The notes below the pieces were generated by a model. It ran no database searches and was not told the origin of the DNA. It saw only the letters and a list, made by a program, of their open reading frames with translations. 64,000 bases of DNA from Mycobacterium paragordonae. GTDB lineage: Bacteria; Actinomycetota; Actinomycetes; Mycobacteriales; Mycobacteriaceae. The DNA lies in assembly GCF_003614435.1 (NCBI RefSeq), contig NZ_CP025546.1:5766001-5830000 (forward strand), given 5' to 3'. Shown in pieces: positions 43,818 to 53,065 of this stretch. Numbering within the stretch: position 1 is the stretch's first letter; every line of letters starts with the position of its first letter. A program made the position numbers and the translations under genes.

Positions 43818-45101
43818 CTATCCACTCCCCTCCGCCGGCGCGACAGCGGGTGGCAACCCATTGGGCAGTGTCGCGCTCTGATCCGCAGCCGGCGCAGGGG
43901 CCGGTCCGGGCGCCGTCGGTGCCTGTCCGGGCGCCGCCGACGGCGGCGGTCCGGGCGCATTCGCGGGGGGCGGACCGGGCAGGTACGAGCCGGGCGCTCC
44001 TGGCGCGCCGAACCGGAACTGCAGGTACTCCGGATCCCCGGCGGCCGGCGTGCCTTCGGCGCCCAGGCGTTCCCAGTGGGTACCGCGCAGGATGCTCTTG
44101 CGCAGACCAGAATTCGTCAGGTCGATGATGAAGTAGCCGTTGACGTAGTCGCCCCGGACGTAGCGGTCGATGAAGCCCTGGGTGAACGGGAACGTCGGCG
44201 CATAGGCAAGAGCCGCGTCGAGATCCGGACCTATGTCCGCCAGCGCACTGATGGTCGGCTCCAAGTTCTTCAAGTTGTTGACCAGGTCGTTACCTGCGTC
44301 ATTGACCAGCCGGGTCGCCGTATTGCTGAACGTCCCGAGCTTGTTCAGCGCGGTGGTGATGCGGGGCCGTTCCCTGTTCAGCACGTCCAGCGCCGGCGGA
44401 ATCTGGTTCAGCGCCTGCGTGATCACGTCACGCTGCCCCGCCAGCGTGCCGGACAGCCGGTTCAGCGCCTGCACCGACGCGACGATGTTGTCGCGCTGCG
44501 CATCGAAGGTGCCTACGAACCGGTCGAGCCGGTTCAACAGATCGCGAACGTCGCCGGCGCGACCGGACAGGGCCGCGTTGAAGTTGTTGATGATGTCCCC
44601 GATCTGCCCAAGCCCCCCGGCATTGAGGACAACCGACAGCGAGGACAGGGTCTGCTCGGTCGACGGGTAGGTCGACGACCGGTTGAGCGGGATGGTGGCG
44701 CCCGGCTGCAGCCGACCGCTCGGCGCCTGGCCCAGCGGCGTATTCAGTTGCAGATGCATCGATCCCAGCAAGCTGGTCTGCCCCACGCTGGCCACTGCGT
44801 TGGCCGGAATCACCACGTTGGGCTGCACCGACACCTCGACATCGGCATGCCAACCCCGCACCGTCAACTTCCGGATGCTGCCGACGATGACGTCGTTGAT
44901 CATCACCGGCGAATTAGCTTCCAGGGTACCGACATTCGCGATCTCGACGTGGTAAGTGCTGGATCCCGGCCCACGTCCGACGGCACCCGGCAGCGGCAGC
45001 GAGTTCAGGCCACTGAATGCGCAGCCGGTCGAGGTCAGCATCACGCATAGTCCGATGCCGACGATCATCCGAATACGTCGTATCGCCTTGCGCGTCCTCA
45101 T
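43818..45101 (-). CDS. Mce family lipoprotein MceE (LprK-type)
   Basis: A 427-residue MCE protein with a lipobox-like signal peptide (MLTSTGCAFSG, Cys27), as expected for MceE subunits, which are the lipid-anchored members. The MCE domain (YHVEIANVGTLEANSPVMINDVIVGSIRKL) is followed by helical repeats and a Pro-rich tail. ATG 45101 overlaps the mceD stop (ATGA); the longer frame upstream reads antisense-like sequence within mceD. Confidence 0.92.
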   Translation of the reverse strand: MRTRKAIRRIRMIVGIGLCVMLTSTGCAFSGLNSLPLPGAVGRGPGSSTYHVEIANVGTLEANSPVMINDVIVGSIRKLTVRGWHADVEVSVQPNVVIPANAVASVGQTSLLGSMHLQLNTPLGQAPSGRLQPGATIPLNRSSTYPSTEQTLSSLSVVLNAGGLGQIGDIINNFNAALSGRAGDVRDLLNRLDRFVGTFDAQRDNIVASVQALNRLSGTLAGQRDVITQALNQIPPALDVLNRERPRITTALNKLGTFSNTATRLVNDAGNDLVNNLKNLEPTISALADIGPDLDAALAYAPTFPFTQGFIDRYVRGDYVNGYFIIDLTNSGLRKSILRGTHWERLGAEGTPAAGDPEYLQFRFGAPGAPGSYLPGPPPANAPGPPPSAAPGQAPTAPGPAPAPAADQSATLPNGLPPAVAPAEGSG

Positions 45102-46507
45102 GATTGCGGCCTCTCGGCGGGCAGCAACAGTTCCGGCACGCTCTGCGGGGCGGGCCCCGGCTCGGGCGGCACACTCGGCGGCGGGGGCTCTGGCATGGCG
45201 GCCCCCGGTATCCGTGCGGGCGGCCCCGGCGGTGGCGGTGCCTCCGGAACGTCGCCCGGCAAGCCCGTGTAGGCCGACACCGCGGGCGGCAACTCGGGCG
45301 CCGTCGGCTTGGGGCCCTCCCCGCCCGGCGCCAGCCGTTGCTCGGTGTAGACGACGTTCTTCGGGTCGAACGCCGGGGCGAGGATCGGGTTCACCGGAAT
45401 GGGAAAGTAGTTGAAGTTGAAATAGGTCAGCGGGTTGAAGACCTTCAGCGCCGGGCTGAGATACAACCCGCACAACTTGCCTGTCTCGACCGAGGTGACG
45501 TTCTCCAACGCACTGATCTGCGAACAGAAGGCGTTGGTCGGATTGCTGAGGTTCTGCACACCAACGCCACCTCGAACGTTGCCGACGTCGGGGTCATAGT
45601 CGTTGTAGGCGTTGGCAAGTGCGTTCGGCGCGACGTGCAGCACGTTCTGCAGCGCCATCTTGTTGTCGACCAGGATCTGCGTCAGGTCGGCGAGTCGGGT
45701 GATCTGTTCGGCGGTCTGGTCCCGGCTGCCTGCGATGAACCGCTGCACCTCTCCCACCGCACTCGACAGGTCCGTCAGCGCCGCATCCAGATTCGCCTTG
45801 TTGTCGTCGAGCACGCTGGTCAGCGTGGCCAGCCGGTCGTTGAATTGCACGAGCTGGACGTTGCTGTCCCGCAGCGCGCCCACGAAAGTCTGCAAGTTCT
45901 TGATGATGTCGACGAGGTTGCCGCTGCCGTTGGCGAAAATCCGTCCCACCGCCGACAATTGGGCCAGCGTCTGGCGCAGCTTGTCGCCGTTGCCGCCCAG
46001 CGCATTGGCGGCAGCGTCGATGAACCGCGCCACCGACGGTGTCGACACCCTGCTGTTGGGCCCGAAATCGGTTGCCAATCGCATCAATTGGTCTTTGATT
46101 TCGTCCCACTCGACGGGCGTTGCCGTCCGGTTGACCGGGATCACCGCGCCGTCGGCCATCGTGGCGCCGGCGGAGCGGTAGGCGGGCGTGAGTTGGACAT
46201 ACCGCGCCGCCACCAGATTCTGCGCGACGATAACGGCTTTCGCGTCCGCCGGGATCGAGATGCCGTGATCGACGTGCATCACCATCTTGGCTTGGGTGCC
46301 GGCCGGCTTGATCGATTCGATGGTGCCGACTTTCAGGCCCGATACCCGCACATCGTCACCGGGATAGATCGCGGTGGCGGTGTGGAAGTAGGCGATGATC
46401 GTGGTGGGCCGGAAGAACGTATTGCGGATGGCCACTCCCGCCCCGACCACAAGCAGCAATGCCAGCAAGGCGGCGAGTGCGAGCTTGACACCCGTGCGCC
46501 GCATCAT
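45098..46507 (-). CDS. Mce family protein MceD
   Basis: A 469-residue MCE protein: transmembrane helix (LALAALLALLLVVGAGVAI), MCE core (IAYFHTATAIYPGDDVRVSGLKVGTIESIKP), a helical tunnel region and a C-terminal Pro-rich tail. ATG 46507 overlaps the mceC TGA; another ATG follows directly. Part of the same transporter. Confidence 0.92.
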   Translation of the reverse strand: MMRRTGVKLALAALLALLLVVGAGVAIRNTFFRPTTIIAYFHTATAIYPGDDVRVSGLKVGTIESIKPAGTQAKMVMHVDHGISIPADAKAVIVAQNLVAARYVQLTPAYRSAGATMADGAVIPVNRTATPVEWDEIKDQLMRLATDFGPNSRVSTPSVARFIDAAANALGGNGDKLRQTLAQLSAVGRIFANGSGNLVDIIKNLQTFVGALRDSNVQLVQFNDRLATLTSVLDDNKANLDAALTDLSSAVGEVQRFIAGSRDQTAEQITRLADLTQILVDNKMALQNVLHVAPNALANAYNDYDPDVGNVRGGVGVQNLSNPTNAFCSQISALENVTSVETGKLCGLYLSPALKVFNPLTYFNFNYFPIPVNPILAPAFDPKNVVYTEQRLAPGGEGPKPTAPELPPAVSAYTGLPGDVPEAPPPPGPPARIPGAAMPEPPPPSVPPEPGPAPQSVPELLLPAERPQS

Positions 46508-47586
46508 CGCGACCCTCCCGGGTTCTGGTTGAACGGGAAGGGCAGCAGTGCCCGCGGACCGGCGTTGTCCGGTGGTTGGCCCGGAGCGCCGTAAGCACGG
46601 AAACCGAAGGCGTAGTCGAACAACCACTGGAAGAACTGCAGCGTGAAGATGTTCGGGATGAACGGGTTGTAGTAGAAGCCACTCGACACCGTCTCACCCT
46701 GAGTCAGTTCGAATTTGGCCAGTCCCGGGATCGCTTTGGCGAGGTTGTCGCGGTTGTCTTCCAGCATCGCGGTCACCGAGTTCAGCTTGGTCAGCGTCGG
46801 CGCCAGCTTTGCCTCGTTGTCGTGCACCAGACCGGTGAGTTGTTTGGCCACCGCAGAGGTACTGGCGAGCAGTCGCACGATCGCCTGACGCCGCTCCACC
46901 AGCATGGACAGCAGATCGTCGGCATTGAGAATCAGCGTGTTCAACTGGTTACTGCGCTCGGACAGGATGTGCGTGACGTCGGCCGCGCCCTTGAGCAACT
47001 GACCCAGGGTCTGGTTGCGGTTGTTCAGCGTGGATGACAGCCTGGTCACCCCGTCGAACGTTGGACCAAGTTGGGGCGCAATCTGATTCAGCGTGTTCGA
47101 CAACGTGTCCAGAGACTGGTTGAGGGTGTCGGTGTTGGTCCCGGCGATGTCTGTGGCCAGGTCCCCGACCGCTTCGGACAGGGAGTAGGGAGAGGAGGTG
47201 CGCGAGAGCGGGATGACGGCCATCGGGCGCATGTCCCCGCTGCCGGTGGACTCGACGGTCAGCACGCGCTGGCCGAGTAGCGAACCGGTACGAATGTGCG
47301 CGGTGCTGGCCGATCCGAGTTGAACCGCTCCTTTGACGGTGAATGTCACCAGCACATCGCCGTTCTGCAGCGACATTCCCGACACGCTGCCGACCTTGAT
47401 ACCCGACACCGTCACGTCGTTGCCGGTCACCAGGCCGCCGGCGTCGGCGAACACCGCTTGGTAGCGGACCGTAGTGGCCCGCTGCAACAACTGGTCTGGC
47501 GACAGCCCGACCGCAATGACCAGCACTATCAACACAACGCCGATGAATCCGGCTCGAATGAGGCGCGCTCCGCGGTACTTAAGCAT
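46504..47586 (-). CDS. Mce family protein MceC
   Basis: A 360-residue MCE protein with a transmembrane helix (IRAGFIGVVLIVLVIAVGL) and MCE core (AVFADAGGLVTGNDVTVSGIKVGSVSGM). ATG 47586 overlaps the end of mceB by 8 bases; a GTG at 47598 would add four residues. Coupled to mceD by ATGA. Confidence 0.91.
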   Translation of the reverse strand: MLKYRGARLIRAGFIGVVLIVLVIAVGLSPDQLLQRATTVRYQAVFADAGGLVTGNDVTVSGIKVGSVSGMSLQNGDVLVTFTVKGAVQLGSASTAHIRTGSLLGQRVLTVESTGSGDMRPMAVIPLSRTSSPYSLSEAVGDLATDIAGTNTDTLNQSLDTLSNTLNQIAPQLGPTFDGVTRLSSTLNNRNQTLGQLLKGAADVTHILSERSNQLNTLILNADDLLSMLVERRQAIVRLLASTSAVAKQLTGLVHDNEAKLAPTLTKLNSVTAMLEDNRDNLAKAIPGLAKFELTQGETVSSGFYYNPFIPNIFTLQFFQWLFDYAFGFRAYGAPGQPPDNAGPRALLPFPFNQNPGGSR

Positions 47587-48610
47587 CGGGTTCCGCACAC
47601 CTTCCGGTGACCTGGTGGGTGACGCCCACCTCTACCGTTCGGTACTGCAGATCGGAGACCCGCAGCGCAAGCCCGCACAGGTAGTACGGGAACCACGCGC
47701 CGTATGCGCCCAACCTGGTCAGCTTGCGGTAGTTGTTCGGCAACTTCTTCAGCGAGATGTCGATGAGGTTCTTGTCTTTGTCCAGCAATGGAGCGAGCCG
47801 GTTGAGTTGATCGATGGTGCCGGACAGCGGCGGGCGGGCGCGGGTCAGCAGATCCGCGATCGAGGCGGTTCCGTTGTCCAGAGCGGTGATTGCGGTGCCG
47901 ATGGTGTCGCGATCGGAGGACAGTCCGCTGATGAGGCGCTCCAGTCGGTCGATCGCACCGGAGAACTTGGTGCCCTCCGCATTGACGGTGCCTACCACGG
48001 TGTTGAGGTTGTCGATCAGGGCCTGCACCGTTTCGCTGTTGTCGGCCAACGTGTTCGAGAAGGACGACGTCTTGGACAGCAGCGACTGCAGGGTGCCGCC
48101 CTCACCCTGGAACACCTCGATCAGCGACGCGCTCAGCGCATTGACGTCTTCGGCCTTGAGGCCCTTGGTCACCGGCTTCAGCCCGCCCAACAGCAGATCC
48201 AGGTCCAGAGCCGGTGCGGTGCGGTCGATCGGTATCTCCGAACCGCCCGCCAGTGGCTTGGTGTTGCCCGGGCCGTCCAGTAATTCGAGGTAACGGTCAC
48301 CGACCAGGTTCAGGTAACGAATGACCGCGCGGGTGCCGCCGGTGAGTACCACGTCGCGGTTGGCGTCGAATTTCACCAGAACCTTTTTGTCCGCCCGCAA
48401 TTCGACACTGTTCACGGTGCCCACCCGAACACCGGCGACCCGCACGGTCTGCCCCTCCTTGAGGCGCGAGACGTCGGTGAAGAGCGCGGAATACTCTGTG
48501 GTGGAACCGGTCTGGTACTGGCCGAAGATGAAAAACAGGGAAATTGTCAGCAGGACCATGACCAGCGCGAAGGCGCCGAACTTGATGATCATCCCGCGTG
48601 AGTTGCTCAT
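47579..48610 (-). CDS. Mce family protein MceB
   Basis: A 343-residue MCE protein: transmembrane helix (IIKFGAFALVMVLLTISLFFIF), MCE core (YSALFTDVSRLKEGQTVRVAGVRVGTVNSVEL) and a long helical C-terminal region. ATG 48610 overlaps the mceA stop by four bases. Confidence 0.93.
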   Translation of the reverse strand: MSNSRGMIIKFGAFALVMVLLTISLFFIFGQYQTGSTTEYSALFTDVSRLKEGQTVRVAGVRVGTVNSVELRADKKVLVKFDANRDVVLTGGTRAVIRYLNLVGDRYLELLDGPGNTKPLAGGSEIPIDRTAPALDLDLLLGGLKPVTKGLKAEDVNALSASLIEVFQGEGGTLQSLLSKTSSFSNTLADNSETVQALIDNLNTVVGTVNAEGTKFSGAIDRLERLISGLSSDRDTIGTAITALDNGTASIADLLTRARPPLSGTIDQLNRLAPLLDKDKNLIDISLKKLPNNYRKLTRLGAYGAWFPYYLCGLALRVSDLQYRTVEVGVTHQVTGRCAEPDA

Positions 48611-49866
48611 CCGGGTTGTCCAAACTGCATCGTGTTGCGTGGCGGCCCGTCGATCGGCCCGTACAGCAGTTGCTTGAGTGCGTCGGAGTTCAACAGCAAC
48701 TGCGGGTTTCCATACTCCATCGGGTTGGCCCCCACATCGGCCACCACGAAGGGCGGCGCGACGTCATACGGCACGACGGGCAGTGTCTGACACTGGGGCC
48801 CGCCGGTCGCGGCCACCTTGGGCAGGTTGCTCGGATACCGGTAGCGTTCGGCGCCGAATCCGATGTAGACCAACACCTTGATCATCGGCTCGGGCAGGTT
48901 CGGCGCGTGGAGATTCACCAATGAGCCGGCCAGACCGCAATACAGCGCCTGGTGATACTCGTTGGTGAGGTTGGTCGTCGGCAACAGCAGGTGCAACACA
49001 TCGGTCAGCGCCTGCCGGTTGCCTCCGATCACCTCGTTGCCGATGTCGGCCAAACCGATTGAGCTGATCAGGAACGCGTCCAGGTTCTGTTGCTCTTCGA
49101 CGATCGACTTGCTGATCCTGATCGCGTTCTCGGCCGAACCGATCAGATCCGGCGCAGCGTCGGCGTAGGCGTTGCTTACGACGGGCAGGACCGAAAGGTC
49201 ATGGTTCAGCGCGGGGAGTGCCGGATCCTGCTTGGCCAGAAAGGCATCGAGGTCCGACAGCGCCTGCCCGATCTTGTGGCCGCGGCCGTTCATCGCCGCC
49301 GCGATCGCGCCCAGCGTTTCGTTGAGTTTGGCGGGATCGATGTTCGACAACAGGTTGGTGAGCTGTTGGAAGACCGTGTTGACTTCAACGGTGACACCCT
49401 TGCCCTCGAGTACCTGATGCGGTTGCAGGCTCTGCTGCGAGGGCTGGTCGGGCGGTATCAACTCGATGAACTTGGCGCCGAACACCGTCGTGGAGGCGAT
49501 GTCGACGAGAACATTGCGCGGAATGAGATGCATCGCCGACGGCTGCATCGCCAGGTGCAGAACCGCCTGACCGTTGGGGCGTTCCTCGATGGACTCGACC
49601 TTGCCCACCATGACCCCGCGCATCTTCACTTTGGCTTCGGGGTTCATCACCAGGCCGGCCCGCGGCGACACCACGGTCACCGGCACGCTCTCGGTGAATT
49701 CGCTGTTGAACAAGCCGATTGCGACGGCGACGATCGCCAGGATGACGACGACCGTGGCCAGGCCCATCAGCGGGCGCACATAGCTGCGCGGCTTGGGCCG
49801 ACCGGAGTGGTGCGACCGCCCCTTCGTACTCGGGCCGTGGCGGCCCGCCGGCACATTAGCTGTCAC
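48607..49866 (-). CDS. Mce family protein MceA
   Basis: A 419-residue MCE protein: basic N-terminus, transmembrane helix (GLATVVVILAIVAVAIGLF), and the MCE core with SPRAGLVMNPEAKVKMRGVMVGKVESIEE. The later DVYADAAPDL-like segment reads NAYADAAPDL. GTG 49866 starts 19 bp after the yrbEB stop. The sequence does not clearly match one of Mce1-4 by eye, so I leave the family number open. Confidence 0.93.
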   Translation of the reverse strand: MTANVPAGRHGPSTKGRSHHSGRPKPRSYVRPLMGLATVVVILAIVAVAIGLFNSEFTESVPVTVVSPRAGLVMNPEAKVKMRGVMVGKVESIEERPNGQAVLHLAMQPSAMHLIPRNVLVDIASTTVFGAKFIELIPPDQPSQQSLQPHQVLEGKGVTVEVNTVFQQLTNLLSNIDPAKLNETLGAIAAAMNGRGHKIGQALSDLDAFLAKQDPALPALNHDLSVLPVVSNAYADAAPDLIGSAENAIRISKSIVEEQQNLDAFLISSIGLADIGNEVIGGNRQALTDVLHLLLPTTNLTNEYHQALYCGLAGSLVNLHAPNLPEPMIKVLVYIGFGAERYRYPSNLPKVAATGGPQCQTLPVVPYDVAPPFVVADVGANPMEYGNPQLLLNSDALKQLLYGPIDGPPRNTMQFGQPG

Positions 49867-49885
49867 TGAACTCTCCGCACCTCCC

Positions 49886-50731
49886 CTAGCCCGACAGGTT
49901 GAAGTTGCCGTTGGAACCGTAGATGGACAGTGAGATCAGCAGGGTCACCGAGACCACCACGATCAGCGAGGTGCGCACGGCGTTGCCGGTGGCCACGCCG
50001 ACACCGGCCGGGCCGCCCGAGGCGAAAAAGCCGTAGTACGTGTGGATCAGCAAAATGGTGATCGCCATCAGGACGGCCTGCAGAAAGGACCACAACAGGT
50101 CGATCGGATTGAGGAAAGTCGTGAAGTAGTGCTGATACAGCCCGCCAGACTGCCCGAACAGGATGACCGTGGTGAACTGACTGGCCAGGAACGACAGGCT
50201 GACGGCAATGCTGTACAGCGGGGTGATGGCCAGCATCCCGGCGACGATGCGGGTACTGACCAGATACGAAACCGGCCGGATCGCCATGGATTCCAGCGCG
50301 TCGATCTCTTCGTTGATCCGCATGGCACCAAGTTGGGCCGTCACGCCGGCGCCGAAGGTGGCCGCCAAGCCGATGCCGGCCACGATCGGAGCCGCGATGC
50401 GGACATTGATGAACGCCGCCAGGAAGCCGGTCAGCGCCTCGATCCCGATGTTGCCCAGCGAGCTGTACCCCTGGACCGCTAGCGTGCCGCCCGCCGCCAG
50501 GGTGAGGAAGCCGACGATCACCAGCGTGCCGCCGATCATCGCCAAAGTCCCCGCGCCCATGCTGATTTCAGCGATCAGGCGGATGATCTCGCGTCCGTAG
50601 CGGGTCACCGCGAAAGGAATACCGGCAAGCGCCTTACCGTAAAACAGCGTGTGATCGCCGATTCGGCCCAGACTGCCGACCGGTCTCTGGAGTTGCCGCG
50701 TGACACGCGGATATACGGCTCTCAGCGCCAC
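49886..50731 (-). CDS. MlaE/YrbE-type permease YrbEB
   Basis: A 281-residue permease of the Mce ABC-type importer. It contains the MlaE family core (GLAATFGAGVTAQLGAMRINEEIDALESMAI) with the EEIDAL motif that contacts the ATPase. It starts with GTG 50731, 43 bp after yrbEA. The MceG-type ATPase is not in the window; mycobacteria usually encode a single shared one elsewhere. Confidence 0.94.
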   Translation of the reverse strand: MALRAVYPRVTRQLQRPVGSLGRIGDHTLFYGKALAGIPFAVTRYGREIIRLIAEISMGAGTLAMIGGTLVIVGFLTLAAGGTLAVQGYSSLGNIGIEALTGFLAAFINVRIAAPIVAGIGLAATFGAGVTAQLGAMRINEEIDALESMAIRPVSYLVSTRIVAGMLAITPLYSIAVSLSFLASQFTTVILFGQSGGLYQHYFTTFLNPIDLLWSFLQAVLMAITILLIHTYYGFFASGGPAGVGVATGNAVRTSLIVVVSVTLLISLSIYGSNGNFNLSG

Positions 50732-50732
50732 G

Positions 50733-50744
50733 GTAAGTGCTTAC
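50733..50744. promoter_or_regulatory. GTAAG-TG-CTTAC dyad before the yrbEB start
   Basis: A small inverted repeat between the GGGAGG ribosome-site-like sequence and the GTG start of yrbEB. As RNA it could form a weak hairpin that brings the two together or limits yrbEB translation. Confidence 0.25.
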
Positions 50745-50774
50745 ACCTCCCTTCCCATGCTCATGCCCCGGTAC

Positions 50775-51581
50775 CTACTTCGCCGACATTCGGATGCCGA
50801 TAGCGGTGACAACCACATTGACCACGAACAGCGACATGAACGCGTACACCACCGTCTCGTTGACGGCATTGCCTACGGCCTTGGCGCCGCCGCCGGTTAT
50901 CGTCAGGCCGCGGTAGCACGCCACCAGCCCGGCGATCAGACCGAAAAGCGCTGCCTTGACACAGGAAATGATCACCTCGGGCACCCCGGTCAGCAGCGTG
51001 ATTCCCGCGGCGAACGCCCCCGGGTTCACGTCCTGCACGAACACCGAAAAGATGTAGCCGCCAAGAATTCCGATGATGACCACCAGGCTGTTCAGCAGCA
51101 GCGCCACCAGGCCGGAAGCCAGCATGCGGGGCGTCACCAGCCGCTGAATCGGGTTGATCCCCAACACCTCCATCGCGTCGATCTCTTCGCGTATCGTTCG
51201 CGAACCCAGATCGGCGCACATCGCCGTGGCCCCGGCACCGGCCACGATCAACACCGTCACCAGAGGCCCAACCTGCGTCACAGCACCGAAAGCGGCACCC
51301 GCGCCCGAGAGGTCGGCAGCACCGAGTTCGCGCAGCAGGATGTTGAGGGTAAAGCTGACCAGGACGGTGAACGGGATGGCCACCAACAACGTTGGTGCCA
51401 GCGCGACCCGGGCAACGAACCAGGACTGCTCCAGAAACTCACGCCACTGAACGGGCCGCCGGAACGCGAACTTGATGGCATCGGCCGACATCGCGAACAG
51501 CGCGCCGACGGCTTCCATGGGTTTGGAACCACGACCCAGCACGATCCCCGGAGTCCAGCGTTCCGCTCCCTTACTCGCCAT
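50775..51581 (-). CDS. MlaE/YrbE-type permease YrbEA
   Basis: A 268-residue permease, first gene of the mce operon. Family core: GAGATAMCADLGSRTIREEIDAMEVLGINPIQRLVTPR, with other helices matching mycobacterial YrbE4A closely (PVQWREFLEQSWFVARVALAPT). ATG 51581 has AGAGGA upstream. The mce promoter should lie in the 278 bp gap to the CoA transferase. Confidence 0.94.
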   Translation of the reverse strand: MASKGAERWTPGIVLGRGSKPMEAVGALFAMSADAIKFAFRRPVQWREFLEQSWFVARVALAPTLLVAIPFTVLVSFTLNILLRELGAADLSGAGAAFGAVTQVGPLVTVLIVAGAGATAMCADLGSRTIREEIDAMEVLGINPIQRLVTPRMLASGLVALLLNSLVVIIGILGGYIFSVFVQDVNPGAFAAGITLLTGVPEVIISCVKAALFGLIAGLVACYRGLTITGGGAKAVGNAVNETVVYAFMSLFVVNVVVTAIGIRMSAK

Positions 51582-51859
51582 AAGTCTGAGATCCTCTCCG
51601 GATCGTGTTGTGCGCGAGCAGGATTCGGGCGGCGAGCGCCATCATCGGCTGTGACTGCGGCGTTCCCACGCCCTCAACACGCGCTACCAACCTCACGCCG
51701 GCTTTCTCCATTCGGTTGCGTGAGCTGCCGTTTCCAGACGTTGTCAGCTGCCCGCGCGCCAACCCTGGAAGCGTTCGGCGATTATGACTCATGCCGCGTC
51801 CCGTGGGAACCGAAATCGCACAACCGTTATCTGCGCGGACATCGTTGCCACCCCAAGTC
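51582..51859. other. Gap upstream of the mce operon
   Basis: 278 bases between the CoA-transferase stop and yrbEA. A 73-codon minus-strand frame (51571-51792) has poor codon bias and no recognisable content, so I do not call it. No GAGAAT-type site is visible here. Presumed promoter region of the mce operon. Confidence 0.5.
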
Positions 51860-53065
51860 CTAGGTGACCGCGCCGGCGGTCTTGAGTTCGATGATGCGGT
51901 CCCAATCGAGGCCCAGTTCCTGCAGGATCTCGTCGGTCTGTTCGGCAAAGCCGGGCGCGGGACCGGTCTGCGGCGCGGTGACGTCGAACTGAACCGGGTT
52001 GGCGACCAGTTCGAGTTCGCCTGCGCGCACCATGTATTCGTTCGCCCGGATCTGCGCATCGTCGGCCGCTTGCAGAGTGTCCTGCACCGGCGCCCAAGGT
52101 CCCGCGAGCGTCGCAAAGCGTTCGCTCCACTCGGAAAGAGTGCGGGTTGCGAAGACTTTGGTCAAGATCTCCACCGCATCTGCCGTATTGGCGGCAATGG
52201 TCTCGCCGTTGGCGAAACGGGGATCGTCGATCAGTTCCGGGCGGTCGATGTGCCGGCACACGTCGGCCCAGAACTTGCCGGGCTGCATCATCACCAGAGA
52301 GATGTAGCGTCCGTCGGCTGTGGGGTACACCCCGACCAGGGGATTGACCGGCGAACCGTGGATACCCGGCGGCGGAGCCTGCATCAGCTGACCGAGGTGC
52401 CTGGTCAGCGCCACGGTATGGCCCAGCGCCCAGAGCCCGCTGCCGAGCAACGACACGTCCACCACCGACGGCTCGCCGGTGCGTTCACGTTTGAGCAGGG
52501 CCGCGGCGATGCCGCCGGCCAGGTTGGTGCCGGAGATGGTGTCGCCGTACGCCGGCCCGGGCGGATTGATCATGCCCTCGTAGCCCATCGGGGTGATGGT
52601 GGCCGCGGTTCCGGCTCGACACCAGAAGGCGGTCATGTCGTAGCCACCCTTGGTGGCTTCATTGCCGCGTGGCCCGAGCGCGCTCCCGCGAGCGTAGACG
52701 ATCTTCGGATTGACCGCCCGGATGTCGTCGACGTCGATACCGAACTTCTGCCGATGGTCGGGCAGGAAGCTGGTGAGGAAAACGTCGGCACGGCGGGCGA
52801 GTTCGTAGAGCACCTCCTTGCCCTCCGGTACCGACATGTCCAGGCCGATGCTGCGCTTGCCGCGGTTGGCGTGCTCGATGTTGGGGTTGGGGTCGCCCTC
52901 GACGCGCAGCATGCCGGTCTGGCGGAGGCCGCGCTGCGGGTCGCCGGTCACCGCGTGCTCGACCTTGATGACATCGGCTCCCCATTCGCGCAACACCGCA
53001 CCCGCTGAGGGGACGAATCCGTACATCGCGACTTCCAGGACACGGATGCCCTCGAGTGGTTTCAC
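51860..53065 (-). CDS. CaiB/BaiF class III CoA-transferase
   Basis: A 401-residue family III CoA-transferase (EGIRVLEVAMYGFVPSAGAVLREWGADVIKVEH). The catalytic Asp is in GGYDMTAFWCRAG, and GGIAAALLKRERTG and GVYPTADGRYISLVMMQ are typical. It would move CoA onto an acid substrate, possibly the product of the upstream aldehyde dehydrogenase, to which it is coupled by an ATGA overlap. Confidence 0.9.
   Translation of the reverse strand: MKPLEGIRVLEVAMYGFVPSAGAVLREWGADVIKVEHAVTGDPQRGLRQTGMLRVEGDPNPNIEHANRGKRSIGLDMSVPEGKEVLYELARRADVFLTSFLPDHRQKFGIDVDDIRAVNPKIVYARGSALGPRGNEATKGGYDMTAFWCRAGTAATITPMGYEGMINPPGPAYGDTISGTNLAGGIAAALLKRERTGEPSVVDVSLLGSGLWALGHTVALTRHLGQLMQAPPPGIHGSPVNPLVGVYPTADGRYISLVMMQPGKFWADVCRHIDRPELIDDPRFANGETIAANTADAVEILTKVFATRTLSEWSERFATLAGPWAPVQDTLQAADDAQIRANEYMVRAGELELVANPVQFDVTAPQTGPAPGFAEQTDEILQELGLDWDRIIELKTAGAVT

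Noticed and set aside
42816..46594. Long plus-strand open frames (744 and 496 codons) across mceC-F
   Set aside because: Antisense shadows of the mce genes; compositions are Arg/Gln/Gly-rich and lack signal peptides or domains.
51571..51792. 73-codon minus-strand frame overlapping the yrbEA start
   Set aside because: Weak third-position GC, no known family, and it would overlap the yrbEA ribosome site. Most likely leader DNA.
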